From Heliocidaris erythrogramma (lineage: Eukaryota; Echinodermata; Echinoidea; Camarodonta; Echinometridae), in the NCBI GenBank assembly GCA_025617745.1, contig CM046853.1, positions 503,501 through 567,500 of the forward strand: 64,000 nt of DNA. The letters run 5' to 3'. Shown one piece after another: positions 1 through 11,626 of the stretch (within the stretch, counting starts at the first letter, position 1; each line of letters begins with the position of its first letter). The notes below the pieces were generated by a model that searched no databases, was not told the DNA's origin, and was given only the letters and a program-made list of their open reading frames with translations. The translations under genes and the position numbers were made by a program.

Positions 1-779
1 AGCAATTTGTATTCAGTGTTCAGTGACATGTCAGTGTGTTAGTAAATGTATTCATGTTCTATCTTTACATTGCAATTCGGGTTGTTGTTTTGTTTTCATC
101 GGGCTTGGATAAAATAAATATGACGACAAAAGAAGTTGGATCTCGACTTCAAAATGACGTGCATGCGAGGAACAGAGCTTATTCACTCATTACTACAGTC
201 AACCCCAGGGCACTTCGCGACAGTGCTGTGTATATACGTACACAGCGATCAACCACTCACTCAGATCAACACACGCGAGTGCGATAGACACTCACGTCGA
301 AGAAACTCACCAGATTTTCACCGAAAACAATTAAAATCACGTACTACACGTCCACCAGGATAAAATAAATCACAAAAACTTCCACAACAAAGTGGAAAGA
401 ACCGGGGAAAATAAACAGAAATGCACAGAAGATAAGAAATAGAGGAGAAATTAGACGTGCTAGGCTATACGAATACCGTATACCTAGCCGCTTTCGATTT
501 CGCATCGAGAGTACAGTTCGAGTGCAAAAAATCCCTTGTTGCTGGGATACGTTGCTTTGAATATTCATTGCAGGCTCGTACGGATTTGAAGTGAAATGGC
601 AAATAATGGGTCTAAAAGTCTTCTAAAATTCATAAACCTGAAATAGACTTTTGGTGAGAAGAAGTAATGAATGTTTTGATTGGCCCAAATATTTCTGCAT
701 CTGCAGGCGAAGTTTGGGGTCATCAATCTTTCTAGTTTCTTTCCTGTCACTCTCTGAACTGAAGTTCCTATACTTTACT
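1..779. other. No gene recognised
   Basis: Only short overlapping frames without splice support or recognisable protein. An Alu-like internal order or tRNA boxes are not seen. Confidence 0.4.
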
Positions 780-1055
780 ACAGGGTCAAAAGTTCAAGGT
801 CACACAGAATGTGCAGGGGTCAACCAATCATCACCAAAATCTAATCGATTCTTTCCTGTCACTTTCTGAACATTCCCTGAAAATTTGGTGCAAATCCGTT
901 CACCCGTTCTCTTGTTATCTTGTACACAAACAAACAAACAAACAAACAAACAAACAAACAAACAAACAAACAAACAAACAAACAAACAAACAAAAAAAAA
1001 CAAAACAAACATACGGAGCCCTTTACATAACCCTGCCGATTTCATCGGCGTGGGT
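780..1055 (+). repeat. Retroposon-like 3' end with (CAAA)n tail
   Basis: AAATTTGGTGCAAATCCGTT, then TTGTTATCTTGTACACAAAC and a run of about 70 bp of CAAA units (925-994). This layout is typical of a LINE or SINE 3' end. The tail generates spurious NKQT-repeat frames. Confidence 0.45.
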
Positions 1056-1862
1056 AATAAAAGCTCTTCTCAGCATCTGGAATATCCGAGGATTCGCCAG
1101 AAATATAGCGATGTTTTGATGTCGTCACACTCGGGATCGATCCTGCTTAAGCAGACGACGTCCTATAATGAATGAACGTAATTGCAATGCAATTATTTAT
1201 CAAATTATAAAGAGTTTGGTGTATTTAAACATGACCTTATTTCAAAGGGAAAGTGAAACTGATTCTGATAGCTAAAACCGTTTGATTGTAAATACACAGG
1301 AGAAGGGTCAATGATCAATGAAATAAACCCCACTTTCAAATTGAAAAGCCCTCCGAATAATAGCAGGATGGTATTCGTTCCCTCTTGAAACGCCGAACAT
1401 GCCCCGGTGCAAGCAGCTGAAAATACAATGGCGTCTTATTTTCTTTACAAGTGACTGATTCCTTTTTTTTTTTAACGCTGCATTTTTCATCAAAATAATA
1501 CCATACACGAAGTTAAGAGTGAGGCAACAGACTAACATTAAGACTGACGCTAGTGAAGGAAGAGAAATAAGTGAAGAGGAGATGACAAAATAGGCTCTGA
1601 AAAATGTGTAAGATGTTATGGGACATCGTCTGCTTAGACAGGACTGGTCCATGGTGTGTCGTCACATATCTCAGCAGCGGTCGAGGAGCTCTTCAGCTGC
1701 TATATCGGGGGCTGTATTTTACCGTTTTATAATTGATAATAATCATTACTTCAAATGTTTCCAAGCGTTGAATTTGGATAACCTTGTTTAATTTACATGT
1801 ATGCCATCTATGCAATAATAAGTATTAAGCCAATATTTAAAATCATTAAAGTTCTAGTTTAA
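1056..1862 (+). repeat. 0.8-kb interspersed repeat, copy 1
   Basis: Nearly identical and in the same orientation to 58109-58919, from AATAAAAGCTCTTCTCAGC to AAATCATTAAAGTTCTA. Copy 2 has a short insertion near 58298. Class unknown; no clear terminal inverted repeats. Confidence 0.8.
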
Positions 1863-2959
1863 GGATTAGTACAGGGTTAAATAAATCAAGTGTAAAAAGC
1901 CTATAACTGGACCAACCATTATTGCATTCAGTTGTGTACAAGCAGTGAAGGAGAAAACTTTAAAATATTGGAAGCAGGTGAAACAGTATCACACCATTCC
2001 CATCAAACCAAACTCTGACAGTAATATGTTATTTGCTATGCACCAGTTTATTTACGGCTGGCTTTCTAGGGTCAAAGGTTAACCCTGGCAGCTATTTCAC
2101 TCTGTCTCCTGAGAGAAGATGCCATAGCTATCTAGTCTGCTTGGCAGACCTGGCCCTACTTAGAAAAGACCCTTACCTTGCCCTAGTCTAACACACAGAC
2201 CTTGTATCACTTCTTATCCCAGCAGAATCTGGAGACTCCTACATGTAAGCTGCTGGAGCCTACAGCATAGTCACACCATGAAGCTACAAACCAAAGGAGA
2301 TAAGCTCAATAAAATCCTTTGAAGGATGCTGGCGGTCGCTAGAAAGTGATTCCATAGTAATCATAGCATCATGCTGATGCTAGCGTTGCGCATGCGTATA
2401 TTTATTGTTTACCAAGCTTGGCCTAGCGCTAGCCCATAGCCCAAGCTAGCACTGGCCATGGCGCAGGGCCTGCTCACCCTGCTGGCGCGGCCCGGTGCCC
2501 GATTTCACCTGGCTAATGTCCGAGCATGAAGCTACAAACATGGCCCGAGCTCGATCAAGATTTGTCTGTGAAAATTATGGCAGAAAGCGACAATCTGACG
2601 TTAGAACCGCAGGATTCGGAGATCTGAATATGTGATGAGTATTGTTATTGTGGGGTTCCTTCTACAGAAAATCTTGCATCTTATAATGTTCCAAATTGCC
2701 CGATTGGTTATTATCGCAAATGTGTCACGGCCACGACCCGGTATCCATCACTCCTGATCACGCAGCTGATGATAATTGGCTGATGAAGTGGTTGTTTTTT
2801 TTTTTTTTTTTGGGGGGGGGGGGGGGGCTTGTCAGATAATTTTTGAGGGCTGGCAAAAAAAAAATTGTTTCTACCCCTCCCCCTCCCCCCCTCCTGCAGA
2901 ATTTGACAATTGACAAACTTTGCCACCCCTTGTAAAAAACTCCTGGCTACCCCACTGTA
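1863..2959. other. No gene recognised
   Basis: Contains two CATGAAGCTAC sites (2277, 2525), a GC-rich patch around 2390-2520 with several GCTAGC-like palindromes, and a T/G homopolymer block (2796-2827). No supportable coding sequence. Confidence 0.4.
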
Positions 2960-3369
2960 CAGGCGCGTAGCCAGGTGGGGCGATGGGGCGGTCGCCCCCA
3001 AAAAAAACAAAACAGCGAGAGCGAAAAAAAGGGGGGAAGTGAGAAAAAAAGCCTAAAAAGTTGCTACGAGCCGTTATCTTTCTATCCAAATTTTCTAAAA
3101 TTTGCTAAAGTTTTCGCGCCTCGCGCGGGAAGGGGATACGGTACTCCCCTTTATCTTTCTCTCAAATTTGTCAGAATGTCAACCCCCCCTTCCTGCATGC
3201 CCACCGCTGTTAAATACAGTGCTGTATTGCGTCCAAATAATTGAAAAGCAGTCGGGGCATCGAACTAACTCTTCGCCTGAAAAAGGTGCAACACGAGCCG
3301 TCATCTTTCTTTCATATTTGCCAGAACGTCAAAGCTTTCGCGCTGATCGCGCGGGAAGGAAGAATCTCC
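2960..3369. repeat. Older repeat that received the transposon, left part
   Basis: Starts CAGGCGCGTAGCCAGG and carries two diverged copies of a roughly 200-bp unit (GAAAAGCAGTC, CATCGAACTAACT). The unit continues on the far side of the transposon at 19522-19765, which ends CCTGGCTACGCGGCTG, close to the inverted start. An unjoined piece with CTCCTGGCTACCCCACTG sits just upstream at 2939-2958. Confidence 0.65.
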
Positions 3370-3378
3370 CCTCTATCC
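3370..3378. repeat. Left target-site duplication, 9 bp
   Basis: CCTCTATCC abuts the left terminal repeat with no gap and is repeated in direct orientation at 19513-19521, abutting the right one. Confidence 0.88.
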
Positions 3379-3504
3379 TAGTCTAGTTCTGGACTCTTTT
3401 TATTGATTGTTTTATTCGCCGACTATACGCGATAAGCCGAGTGATGGCGCGATCCCGAGAACCTGCTGGCCCCGAAAAAAAAGAGTCCAGTGCAATTGCT
3501 CCAC
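3379..3504 (+). repeat. Left terminal inverted repeat, 126 bp
   Basis: It matches the reverse complement of 19387-19512 over all 126 bases. It has its own internal symmetry: CTGGACTCTTTTT at 3389-3401 returns inverted as AAAAAGAGTCCAG at 3478-3490, so the motif occurs twice at each end of the element. It is probably the transposase-binding end; that role is inferred. Confidence 0.96.
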
Positions 3505-3689
3505 GCTGACGTCAGGGGTCAAAAGTTCACACACAAGTGATTATAAATATTCATGAAATCGCCGTCAATCAAACAGTTCGCTTGCGAATGTTGTTTACGT
3601 TTTGCACGTGGTGGGATTCCTGATCTGATCGCGCATATCGCTTATCAGCTCAGCTCGAGCTGTAGACATTATTATGTACTGTATTGTGC
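3505..3689 (+). promoter_or_regulatory. Putative transposase promoter
   Basis: Directly inside the left terminal repeat are a full CRE palindrome TGACGTCA (3507-3514), a direct repeat of nuclear-receptor-like half sites GGGTCA/AGTTCA (3516-3530), TATAAATA (3542-3549) and an E-box CACGTG (3605-3610). Spacing to the ATGs at 3690 and 3786 suits a TATA promoter. These are motif matches only. Confidence 0.4.
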
Positions 3690-4187
3690 ATGCATTCGAA
3701 TTGGATAAACTCTCTGAGATTTGCAAGAAACAAGCCGGGAAACGAAGTGCTAAAAGAAAACGGAAATAATTGTTGCCGATGCGAAATGGCCATGGCATCG
3801 CCGTCGCTTTCGGTGCCAGTTCAACGCTCTCGCTGGTGCATGATTTGCGACACACAACTAATAACAAGCAAGGCATACATAAAGCTTAACTCGGCCAAAG
3901 CCATCAGAACTGAACTGGCAGCAACATTAGAAAGTATTGTTGGAGAGAATATCCAAAATAATCCATCGGATTATGTCTGTCAAAAATGTGAAACAAAGAC
4001 GAGGAGAGTAAACAGACTTGAACATCTGAAATTAGAGATCGAGGAAGAATACAACCAAACAATATCGAAACACACATCCTCCCCAACGTCAGTTTTTCCA
4101 GAGGTAGAGAAAGAAACACATCAAACACCTGTGAAGAAACGCCAGAAGCGACCTGCTGCTTTTTCCCCTGGAACTCCCAAGTCAAAG
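3690..4187 (+). CDS. Transposase exon 1 (ZAD-like zinc finger)
   Basis: Holds CMIC and CQKC separated by 43 residues, the layout of a ZAD finger, then a charged, probably helical stretch and a basic proline-containing tail (KKRQKRP). It ends in AAAG before GTATTT and closes on a whole codon. The frame runs only three codons past the donor, so splicing is needed to continue the protein. Confidence 0.82.
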
Positions 4188-7100
4188 GTATTTTGAAGAC
4201 AGAATATCTATCATCTACCAAGTACCATTCCTATCTCTCATTTCAAAATGAACTAGATCTAGATCTAGGAGACTATAGATTTAAGACTTGTATTCTAAAT
4301 CTTAATTTTATTTTAGATGATCAATGACTTCATCTTTCACCTTGTCTATATCTAAATAATGTAAAAAAAATAAATCTTTCCACATTTTTCATGAATAGCA
4401 AAGTATTGAAATGATTTCCTTCATAATCTACATAGAATGAACTAGGCTATACATGTAGTATTGAATTTGAAGTAGAATCCGGGACAACCCGACCACCGGA
4501 CAGCCCGACCCAAGACAACTCGACCCAATACCCTGGACAACTCGACCGGGTCGAGTTGTCCAGGGTGGGCTGCGTTTTCGGACAACTTGACCTACTTTTT
4601 TTCTTCTAACAAATTTCATGAACAGAGTTTCACAGCATGGCTACAAAAGACATTTTCTGCATCAAGTATGTTGATATGATGCATTCATGACATGAAACAA
4701 GAAATTTTAAGCTTTTCAGTTCTATAAGTATAAAACATGATTTTCCCGGTGCAGTGAGAATAACGGTGTTCCCCGTGATAGGGCCCCGCGCACCGATCAA
4801 TGAGAAGCAACCGACTCTACCGAGTAACTTACTATTTATTGGAGTTCATGAATTCCTTGTTTCATGTCATGAATGTATATGATGCAGAAAATGTCTTTTG
4901 TAGCCATGCTGTGAAACTCTGTTCATGAAATTTGTTAGAAGAAAAAAAGTAGGTCAAGTTGTCCGAAAACGCAGCCCACCCTGGACAACTCGACCCGGTC
5001 GAGTTGTCCAGGGTATTGGGTCGAGTTGTCCAGGGTATTGGGTCGAGTTGTCTTGGGTCGGGCTGTCCGGTGGTCGGGTTGTCCGGACCCCTTGAAGTAG
5101 ACTTGACTTCTTGCAGTTGTACTAAATAACATTTTGTTGCAGATTTTTACTATTTTATGCAATAATTTTATATTATTTTAACTTGGGTTCTGCCATTTTA
5201 AAACATGGTGATAATACTTTGATTGTACATTATTCATATGCATTAGCCATTATTAGGTTTGGCCATTTTAAAACATGGCGATGCTGATAATACTTTGGTT
5301 ATATACATTATTCATATGCATTAGCCATTGTGTACACTTTAATACACAAACAAGGATGTGTACGTGAATTGAAAACAAGCTTATATTTTACACATAAGTG
5401 CCAAGTACAAACAAGTTACAATTTAGTATAATATGCACAAAATGAGAAACCCTCACCGCCCCCCCCCCCCCCCTCCAAAAAAAAAAGAAGCAATGAAGAA
5501 TACATTTTTGATTAATCATTACTGCATACCTATCAAATATGATATGGAGTATTGTATTGTTCTTTCCTTTCTTATTTCCTTTCCGTCTGCAGCCACAACT
5601 GAAAAGGGTTCCCCATTTGCTGCATCAAAAAGAAAAAGATGACTCTTCATGCAGAACATTGAGTGCTGGTTCTCGCTATTCACCTTTCTCTCATATGCAT
5701 AGCATTAAGGTAAGTTTGATGGATGTACATGTACAGGTGTAAGTGTATGCATGTGAAAGTAGGGACTGTCATTTTGTCAGTTGCGTGTAACATATATGTA
5801 CTTTTGAAAGGAAGAAAAAAATTCTCACTTATGTTTTGTGTTAATTGATGTATTTCCAATATAGATGCATATTAAAAACAAACGATATTGACAAATACAT
5901 GTAGAGTAGACTATAGCTTTACAAATGTATTGAAAGAATAAGGTAAAGTGTTTCATTTCATTACATTCACTTTGACAATAACATCAAATAAAGTTTCACA
6001 AGACATAACTTTATTATTGTTTTTCCGATTTTGTTCAAACTTTCACCAATCTGCATGCTTCTGATTTCACCTTTCTTTCAGAACAACTTGCCATTAGATT
6101 TTCCTTTTAAAAGCAGAAGTTAGTGCAGTAATTAAATTAAGGATGACATGGTGGGTTTTCATTTTTATAGGCTTTGTGAGGGCAGAGAACAAGGGTAAAT
6201 GTGAAATCGATAATTATACATGTATGTGCCCACAGTTAAAGGGAATTCCAGCCTTAACAGTCAACTACTCTAAAAGAAATCAGAGATGCGGACCTGTCAA
6301 GGTTGAATTAAATCTAACTAAGAATGAGAAGGGTTGAGTTTTTTAAAACTTTGATCCTTACATGTTTAGGCTTTTCAAAATCGGATAAATCGACTTGTTC
6401 ATGTAATTGTGAAGAAGTATCGGGCTACTTTCCCATGTGTGTCAATAACAAAATGATTATAAAGCTTTTTTTCCAGTGGCAGTGCTTAAGGATGTATACT
6501 TCTGTAAAATAACCTTTTACCTTCAGTTGCGTTTACCCCCAAGTGGAAAGGCACGCAGGAGAAATGGAGAAGTTAATGATATTTTTTAATGGGAAACATT
6601 GCAGCATTAATAATCATTGATAAATTGTTATACTTCTTTCCCTCCTTATGGAATCTGATCAAATTCAAAAGCCGACTGAAGGATACCATCATGTGAAAGC
6701 AAGAACTTCTTTATCGTTCAAACCACCCGTTCCTGATTTACAACCACGATTTGAGGTAGGCTGTAATCCAACTTCTCAGCATTCCATACACCAATACCCC
6801 ACCCCAACCAAATAGAAAATACACTCGACTTCATGTACATGGGGGGTGGGGGTTACTCACCTGATAAGGTATACAGGAGTGTGCTGCTCTAATGGGTGAC
6901 TTTTGTGCAAAAAATTCCTGAACATGTGGTATGGTTTTGCCAAGAAAAAAAATTGAACATGGGATATGATTGTGAAATTTTACTGTTTATACTACATGTA
7001 GATATTTTTACCCATATCGCTGCAAAAGTGCACAAAAAGGTAATTTTTCTTAATAAAAATTCCTAAATAATGAGTACCATTTTCCGCCAAAATGACCCCA

Positions 7101-10100
7101 AAAATGGGTCAGGTTTGGCCGCTTCAGCGGCACTCCCCCATCGGAACCAAATCTGAGTACCCCCCTCCCCCCTTCCGGGACATGTAGTAGATTATACATG
7201 CCTGAATGAAGAGTGTGAAATCATTACATACATATTTCATGTTTTGTCATGGCAGAGAAATTCCTTTGATTTTGTAGATCTTAGATTTTAGGTTTTAAAA
7301 ACCTAGCTTTGTTTCCATTAAATAAACTTGTAGATGTTGTGGATGAAGAATTTGAATTTGCACAGATCTAGTATACTGTTTAATGGTTGGTTACACATGT
7401 CTTTAAATTGCCTTTCCTCCCTTACACTCTCAATGTAATGTAGAGCCATGAAATTTTCTATGGCAAGAAAAGATGGCATTTATCTTCCTGGAGGTTAGGA
7501 CTATCTCAGAGATCCATGTACAAGTACATGTATAGTATGTTAGACAACCTTTTTGCCCTGAAGTTTTGTATTAAACCTTTTTTTATTCAAATCAATTTAA
7601 GAAAAAAATCAATGTAACAAGAAGAAGGCATGGATGTGTGACATTACTTTTTTGTAAGATTGATTTTGAAATATATATGCTCTCTACTAACTAAAAACAA
7701 AAAAAGGGAAAACTTAAAATGCAGGTTTAAGCAGTGTTTGCTGATTACTATCTTGTAATGGACAGACAGCATGACTTTCTCTCTAAGTGAAATTAGACAT
7801 TTTCCCTTATTCTTTTTCAGATTTCAGTGAAGACTGGACAGTCGGTTGCAACGAAAAATGTCTCATCGAAGTGGACTTCTGCTGCAAAGGCTATTTATGA
7901 AGGGAATGACGAAGCAGCCATCGGTTATGTTCTTAAAATGGATGCAGCAAAAGAACAGGTTCATCAAATGATGTTGTCCGATGTAAAAAGAGAGACTGGT
8001 ATGCTGTGTAAACCAGCTTCTAATTCCTCATTCAGGAATTCTTCAATCGAAGGACTTCAAGAATTTAGCTTCAAGAAGCAACAAGAAGAGTTAAAGGAAA
8101 AAGCCCCAATCTTTATGTCAGTGTTAGAGGTTGCCTCCACAAGTGACCAGATGGACAAAAATCTAACTAAAACTAAAGAGAGTGTTGTGCCAAATATGAT
8201 GATGGCTGCTGGCATCGTACTTAATAGCAAGAGCGACCGAATGAACTCTCATCAGTGTGTCAATAGCCTGCTACTGAAGAGTTCAGGCACAAAAAAAGCA
8301 ACACTTACTCATCTAAAAGCCAAAGGCTTAACTGTGTCGTACAAAACGACATTGGATAAGCAGATAGAGTTCTGTAAAGACTTTGACGGTGAGATAAAGG
8401 AGTGGGCCAAAACCGTTCATGACAACAATGAAATCGAAAGGAAACTCATAGCCGAAGGTGACCAGGATGGGTTAGAAGCCCATAACTCCTCTAGGACTGA
8501 TCAGAGCTATCAGCTAGCCATGGACAATGTCGATGTTATGGTCCATGCACGTCACCCAACCAAAAATAACTATGGGCATGACTTCCACATGGCACATGTA
8601 ATAGCTGTGCAAAACCGAGTGTCAGCACACCACCTACCAAATCACCATGAAATCCCAGAATTGCAGAACATCCATAATGAGTTATTCCTTCCCAACGCAG
8701 AAGACAACAAAATGCTACGTCATGAATGGGCTGTGTTATGTTCCCGTGTTATTGCAGACCATTTCCCTGCCGTGAAATCTGACCTGCAAGGACTCCCTCG
8801 GCAGATACCACATGACCACATGAGTGAGGCAAAGAAGAAGTCAGAAGTTGTGAGTTCTTATTTATTGTTATTCATTCCCCTCCCCTGTTAATATTATGTG
8901 TTCTTGTATAAGGCATAAGGATATGAATACATACATTGGCAATATACATGTTCTCGTGTACTACATATATCTTCCATCCTTTTGCAAACCTTTCAATAGG
9001 ATGTGAAGTGATGTGATGTATGTGGGTATGTGCATTTAAGAATCATCTGAAAAGTCAAAGTCCGCTTTTATCTCAAGGATATAAATGTTCATACAGGTGA
9101 CACAACTTTAAAGCTCAAATACAGTTTTGGTAGCAAAGCAACAACAAAAAATGAAACTGATTATATAATGCTTCAAATTGTATGCCTTGCATATAAAGAA
9201 ACATACAGATATAAAGATAGATGGGCTTTTAAAGTGCAGAAAATCCACTCATTTCTAGAACTTATTTCATGTACTAATGTCTTTATCTTTTGTGATCATT
9301 CACTTTACAGGTGAATCTGGGTGTCCTGATGCAGAACGAAAATACCTCTGAAGGTATTTACAACATCATGCATCATATGCACCAGTATGTGCCTGGACAT
9401 AACACAGACTGTCCAACAACCATTGTTAGTGCTGGGGACTTGCTCACCTGTGAACGAGAGAGCAACTGCATAGAAGAGCAAAGGAATTCATCCACGCCAA
9501 GTAAACGCCTAGAGGGACTCATGCCAGCAATTGCAGACTTCCATGCCCTTGCAAATTATTTCCAGGTACCTATGGCTATGCATGAATGTACATGTATTCT
9601 GATTTATTAATTCCTGTATTTGAGCAATGAGACATTCCAGATGTGGGTTAGGTAACACCAATGCGTGGTATTCTCATACGTTGGACTAATTCCAGACTAA
9701 ACAAGAATTTTAGTTCACACTTCTATGTAATGCTAGGTTTATCTTCCTCCTTCAACATTCATGACATAGATAATCTACCAAAGACTTCATTGAAAATTCA
9801 GTTCCTACTCATATTATCTTTTTCTTCCCATTTCATTGCAAAAAAAATTATTTATTTTGTAAACTTTTCATTGCAGGATTAAAATAATCTGTACAGGGTA
9901 AATTAGTTGGCAACAGGCACTCCATAAAAGTGTCTACTAAGCCAGGTTGGAATACCACCCAGTGATGATATATTTAGGTCAAAATCTTGATGTGAATTAT
10001 TGTATGAACATATGAACTATAGTCATTGTCCGTTTTGGTAGGTCATACAGTATGGTTTCACTAAATTAGCCCTTTTGAGGTATTTTTCATTAATATGGTC

Positions 10101-11626
10101 TGCTTCCCCTTTCATAGATAAGATTGGATATACTGTTAGGGGTTCCAGTCTTGCATATACAAACTGACATATTATCATTTTGATTTTGAGAAAAAAAGAT
10201 ACCATGTGAGAACATGGAACGTTTAAATCTACAAACTCATCAAATATCACATGCATATTTCTTCACTTGTATGATGTGTTATGTACTTGCTTGGGATGTA
10301 TTCTTTCTAATTTGAATATATTTACTTATTTAGAAATATGTTCTTGCAATGTGTGGGTCTAAAGCTATTTTCAAAGATCAAATAGGGATTGCATGTCTTG
10401 TTCTATTATTTTTTGACATGATGTTCTTTCCTCTTGCTATTTGTAATCATGCAGAAAGAGATCATTAGACAATTTTTTTTGTTAATTCCATATTGTGATT
10501 ATTTTATTTTCTTCAGATTGTCTGGAAACTTCTCTATGACCCTGCATCCAGTGGAGACAAGGGCACATTGTATGCTGCCAGAAACTACCTCAGTGCTCGA
10601 AATGTGACAGCTGACCCCATTAAGAATGTTAATGCTGCAGAACATCTTCTTACACAATTCACCATCGCCCTCATCCTAGCAGCTGCCCTCAAGTTCTTTG
10701 GTATGGATGCTTTTGATGCTGAGCCAAGTAGAAACAAATTCCAACTTGATCTCCATGGGGACACTCAGACGTACGCATCGATGATCATGCACCAATTCGT
10801 GGATGAGATGGCTCTGCCATCAAATGTAGAGCTTTCTCGTGGCACAGCAGGTTTCATCTGTCATATATGCCTAAAGAAGTATGCTTCAAAGAAAAATCTC
10901 ACGAGACATCAGAAAGACAAGCACCCCAGTGATAAGCACCATCCCCCTTCCAAATCATCAGATGGTGCAAGGAGTGATGGAATACAGAACTATTCCAGGG
11001 TAGCACTTGGAATGGGACTCCTTGCTCTCGATTTCATTGATGCACGGAAACATGGAGATGGAGCTAGGATAATCCGTTTGTACAAATTCATGTTGCTTCA
11101 CTGCAAGGCCGCCAAAAAGCCGAAGTATAGTTTCCATATCCTGCGAACCTTGGCACAAGTTAAGGTTTTCCTTTCCCCAAGGCTTTCCTATGAGTTGGTG
11201 TGGAACAGGTTCGTAAACACAAGTGGGAAACAAGATGGCAATTCTGAGGTTGATCGTCTTGTCGAACACCATAATCGAGTGTTCAAGGATGGCTGCTTTG
11301 GTTTGAGGGGGAATCTGACTCAGAAGAATGTAGACCGCATAAGCAGATCTGCTCAAGCAATAGATAGTCTGCGGCATCATGTGGAAGAAGAAATGAAAGT
11401 AAAGCCACAAAAGTCAAGCAAGCATAAAGTTTCACAGAAGGATGCTGCATCTCTGGCTTGTGAACTACATAAGCTTGATGTATTTGGATATGAACCTGGA
11501 AGAGCTCACCACAGGTTTCCTCAGTTCCCAATCTCTGCCCTCAGTACCCTTGACACAGCAGAATTGCATGATTGGATGAAATCATCAGTGAAGAAGTTTT
11601 ACCGGCAGCACCAGTTTGTCGGGTAA
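3690..11626 (+). CDS. Candidate transposase: ZAD-like, DUF6589-like core, C2H2 finger; five exons
   Basis: Exons are 3690-4187, 5593-5709, 7821-8849, 9311-9565 and 10517-11626. All borders are GT-AG, all four introns are phase 0, and no stop interrupts the joined frame. The first in-frame ATG (3690) gives 1002 residues; the ATGs at 3786 and 3792 have the better Kozak context (G at -3 and +4), and 3786 gives 970. Numbered from 3786: a ZAD-like Cys4 finger uses C18, C21, C65 and C68, followed by a charged helix (about 70-95). The core has MDNVDV (D408, D411), SAGDLLT (D559) and ADFH (D592). One C2H2 finger uses C716, C719, H732 and H737. The spacing of DN-x-D, GD-x-LT and D-x-H blocks resembles DUF6589 proteins, which I take to be RNase H-like transposases. 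The family name is from memory; the transposase role is inferred from the terminal repeats around it. Confidence 0.85.
4476..5091. mobile_element. Foldback MITE in transposase intron 1, 9-bp target duplication
   Basis: Long near-perfect inverted arms (GACAACCCGACCACCGGACA on the left, complement on the right) run inward through GGTCGAGTTGTCC motifs and an ATGAAACAAGAA stretch. TTGAAGTAG flanks both sides (4467-4475 and 5092-5100). Its ends differ from those of the large transposon. A 9-bp duplication with long arms would fit a Mutator-like non-autonomous element; that class is inferred. Confidence 0.82.
5593..5709 (+). CDS. Transposase exon 2 (linker)
   Basis: A 39-codon exon between TTTCCGTCTGCAG and GTAAGT. 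It is Ser/His/Lys-rich with no recognised domain. It was chosen because both splice sites are strong and both boundaries are phase 0, matching the exons on either side. Confidence 0.72.
6780..7180. repeat. Interspersed repeat in transposase intron 2
   Basis: The right part (CCATTTTCCGCCAAAATGAC, GGTTTGGCCGCTTCAGCGG, then C-rich) closely matches 12665-12860. The family is unknown. The rest of intron 2 (5710-7820) shows no other open frame that can be supported. Confidence 0.5.
7821..8849 (+). CDS. Transposase exon 3 (N-terminal half of core, DNVD block)
   Basis: 343 codons, entered after TCTTTTTCAG and left at GTGAGT. The first half is helical and polar. The second half carries the MDNVDVMVHARH block followed by an HDFHMAHV segment, the first candidate acidic active-site cluster. 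Confidence 0.86.
9311..9565 (+). CDS. Transposase exon 4 (GDLLT and ADFH blocks)
   Basis: 85 codons between CTTTACAG and GTACCT. It encodes TTIVSAGDLLTCER, then RLEGLMPAIADFHALANYF. A conserved GD-x-LT followed by an RL...D-x-H segment is what I would expect of a DUF6589/KDZ-like RNase H-fold transposase core. Confidence 0.84.
10517..11626 (+). CDS. Transposase exon 5 (C-terminal part with C2H2 finger)
   Basis: 369 codons plus stop, entered after TTTTCTTCAG. It opens IVWKLLYDPASSGDKGTL and continues the core. A C2H2 finger (CHICLKKYASKKNLTRHQKD, then KH) lies near residue 716, and the C-terminus is basic. AATAAA (11625-11630) overlaps the TAA stop. Confidence 0.87.
   Translation: MVWKLLYDPASSGDKGTLYAARNYLSARNVTADPIKNVNAAEHLLTQFTIALILAAALKFFGMDAFDAEPSRNKFQLDLHGDTQTYASMIMHQFVDEMALPSNVELSRGTAGFICHICLKKYASKKNLTRHQKDKHPSDKHHPPSKSSDGARSDGIQNYSRVALGMGLLALDFIDARKHGDGARIIRLYKFMLLHCKAAKKPKYSFHILRTLAQVKVFLSPRLSYELVWNRFVNTSGKQDGNSEVDRLVEHHNRVFKDGCFGLRGNLTQKNVDRISRSAQAIDSLRHHVEEEMKVKPQKSSKHKVSQKDAASLACELHKLDVFGYEPGRAHHRFPQFPISALSTLDTAELHDWMKSSVKKFYRQHQFVG

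Noticed and set aside
811-1175. Frames with NKQT or LFVC repeats
   Set aside because: Translation of a (CAAA)n microsatellite.
1308-1652. 114-codon minus frame
   Set aside because: Lies wholly in the 0.8-kb interspersed repeat; copy 2 gives no comparable open frame and no domain is seen.
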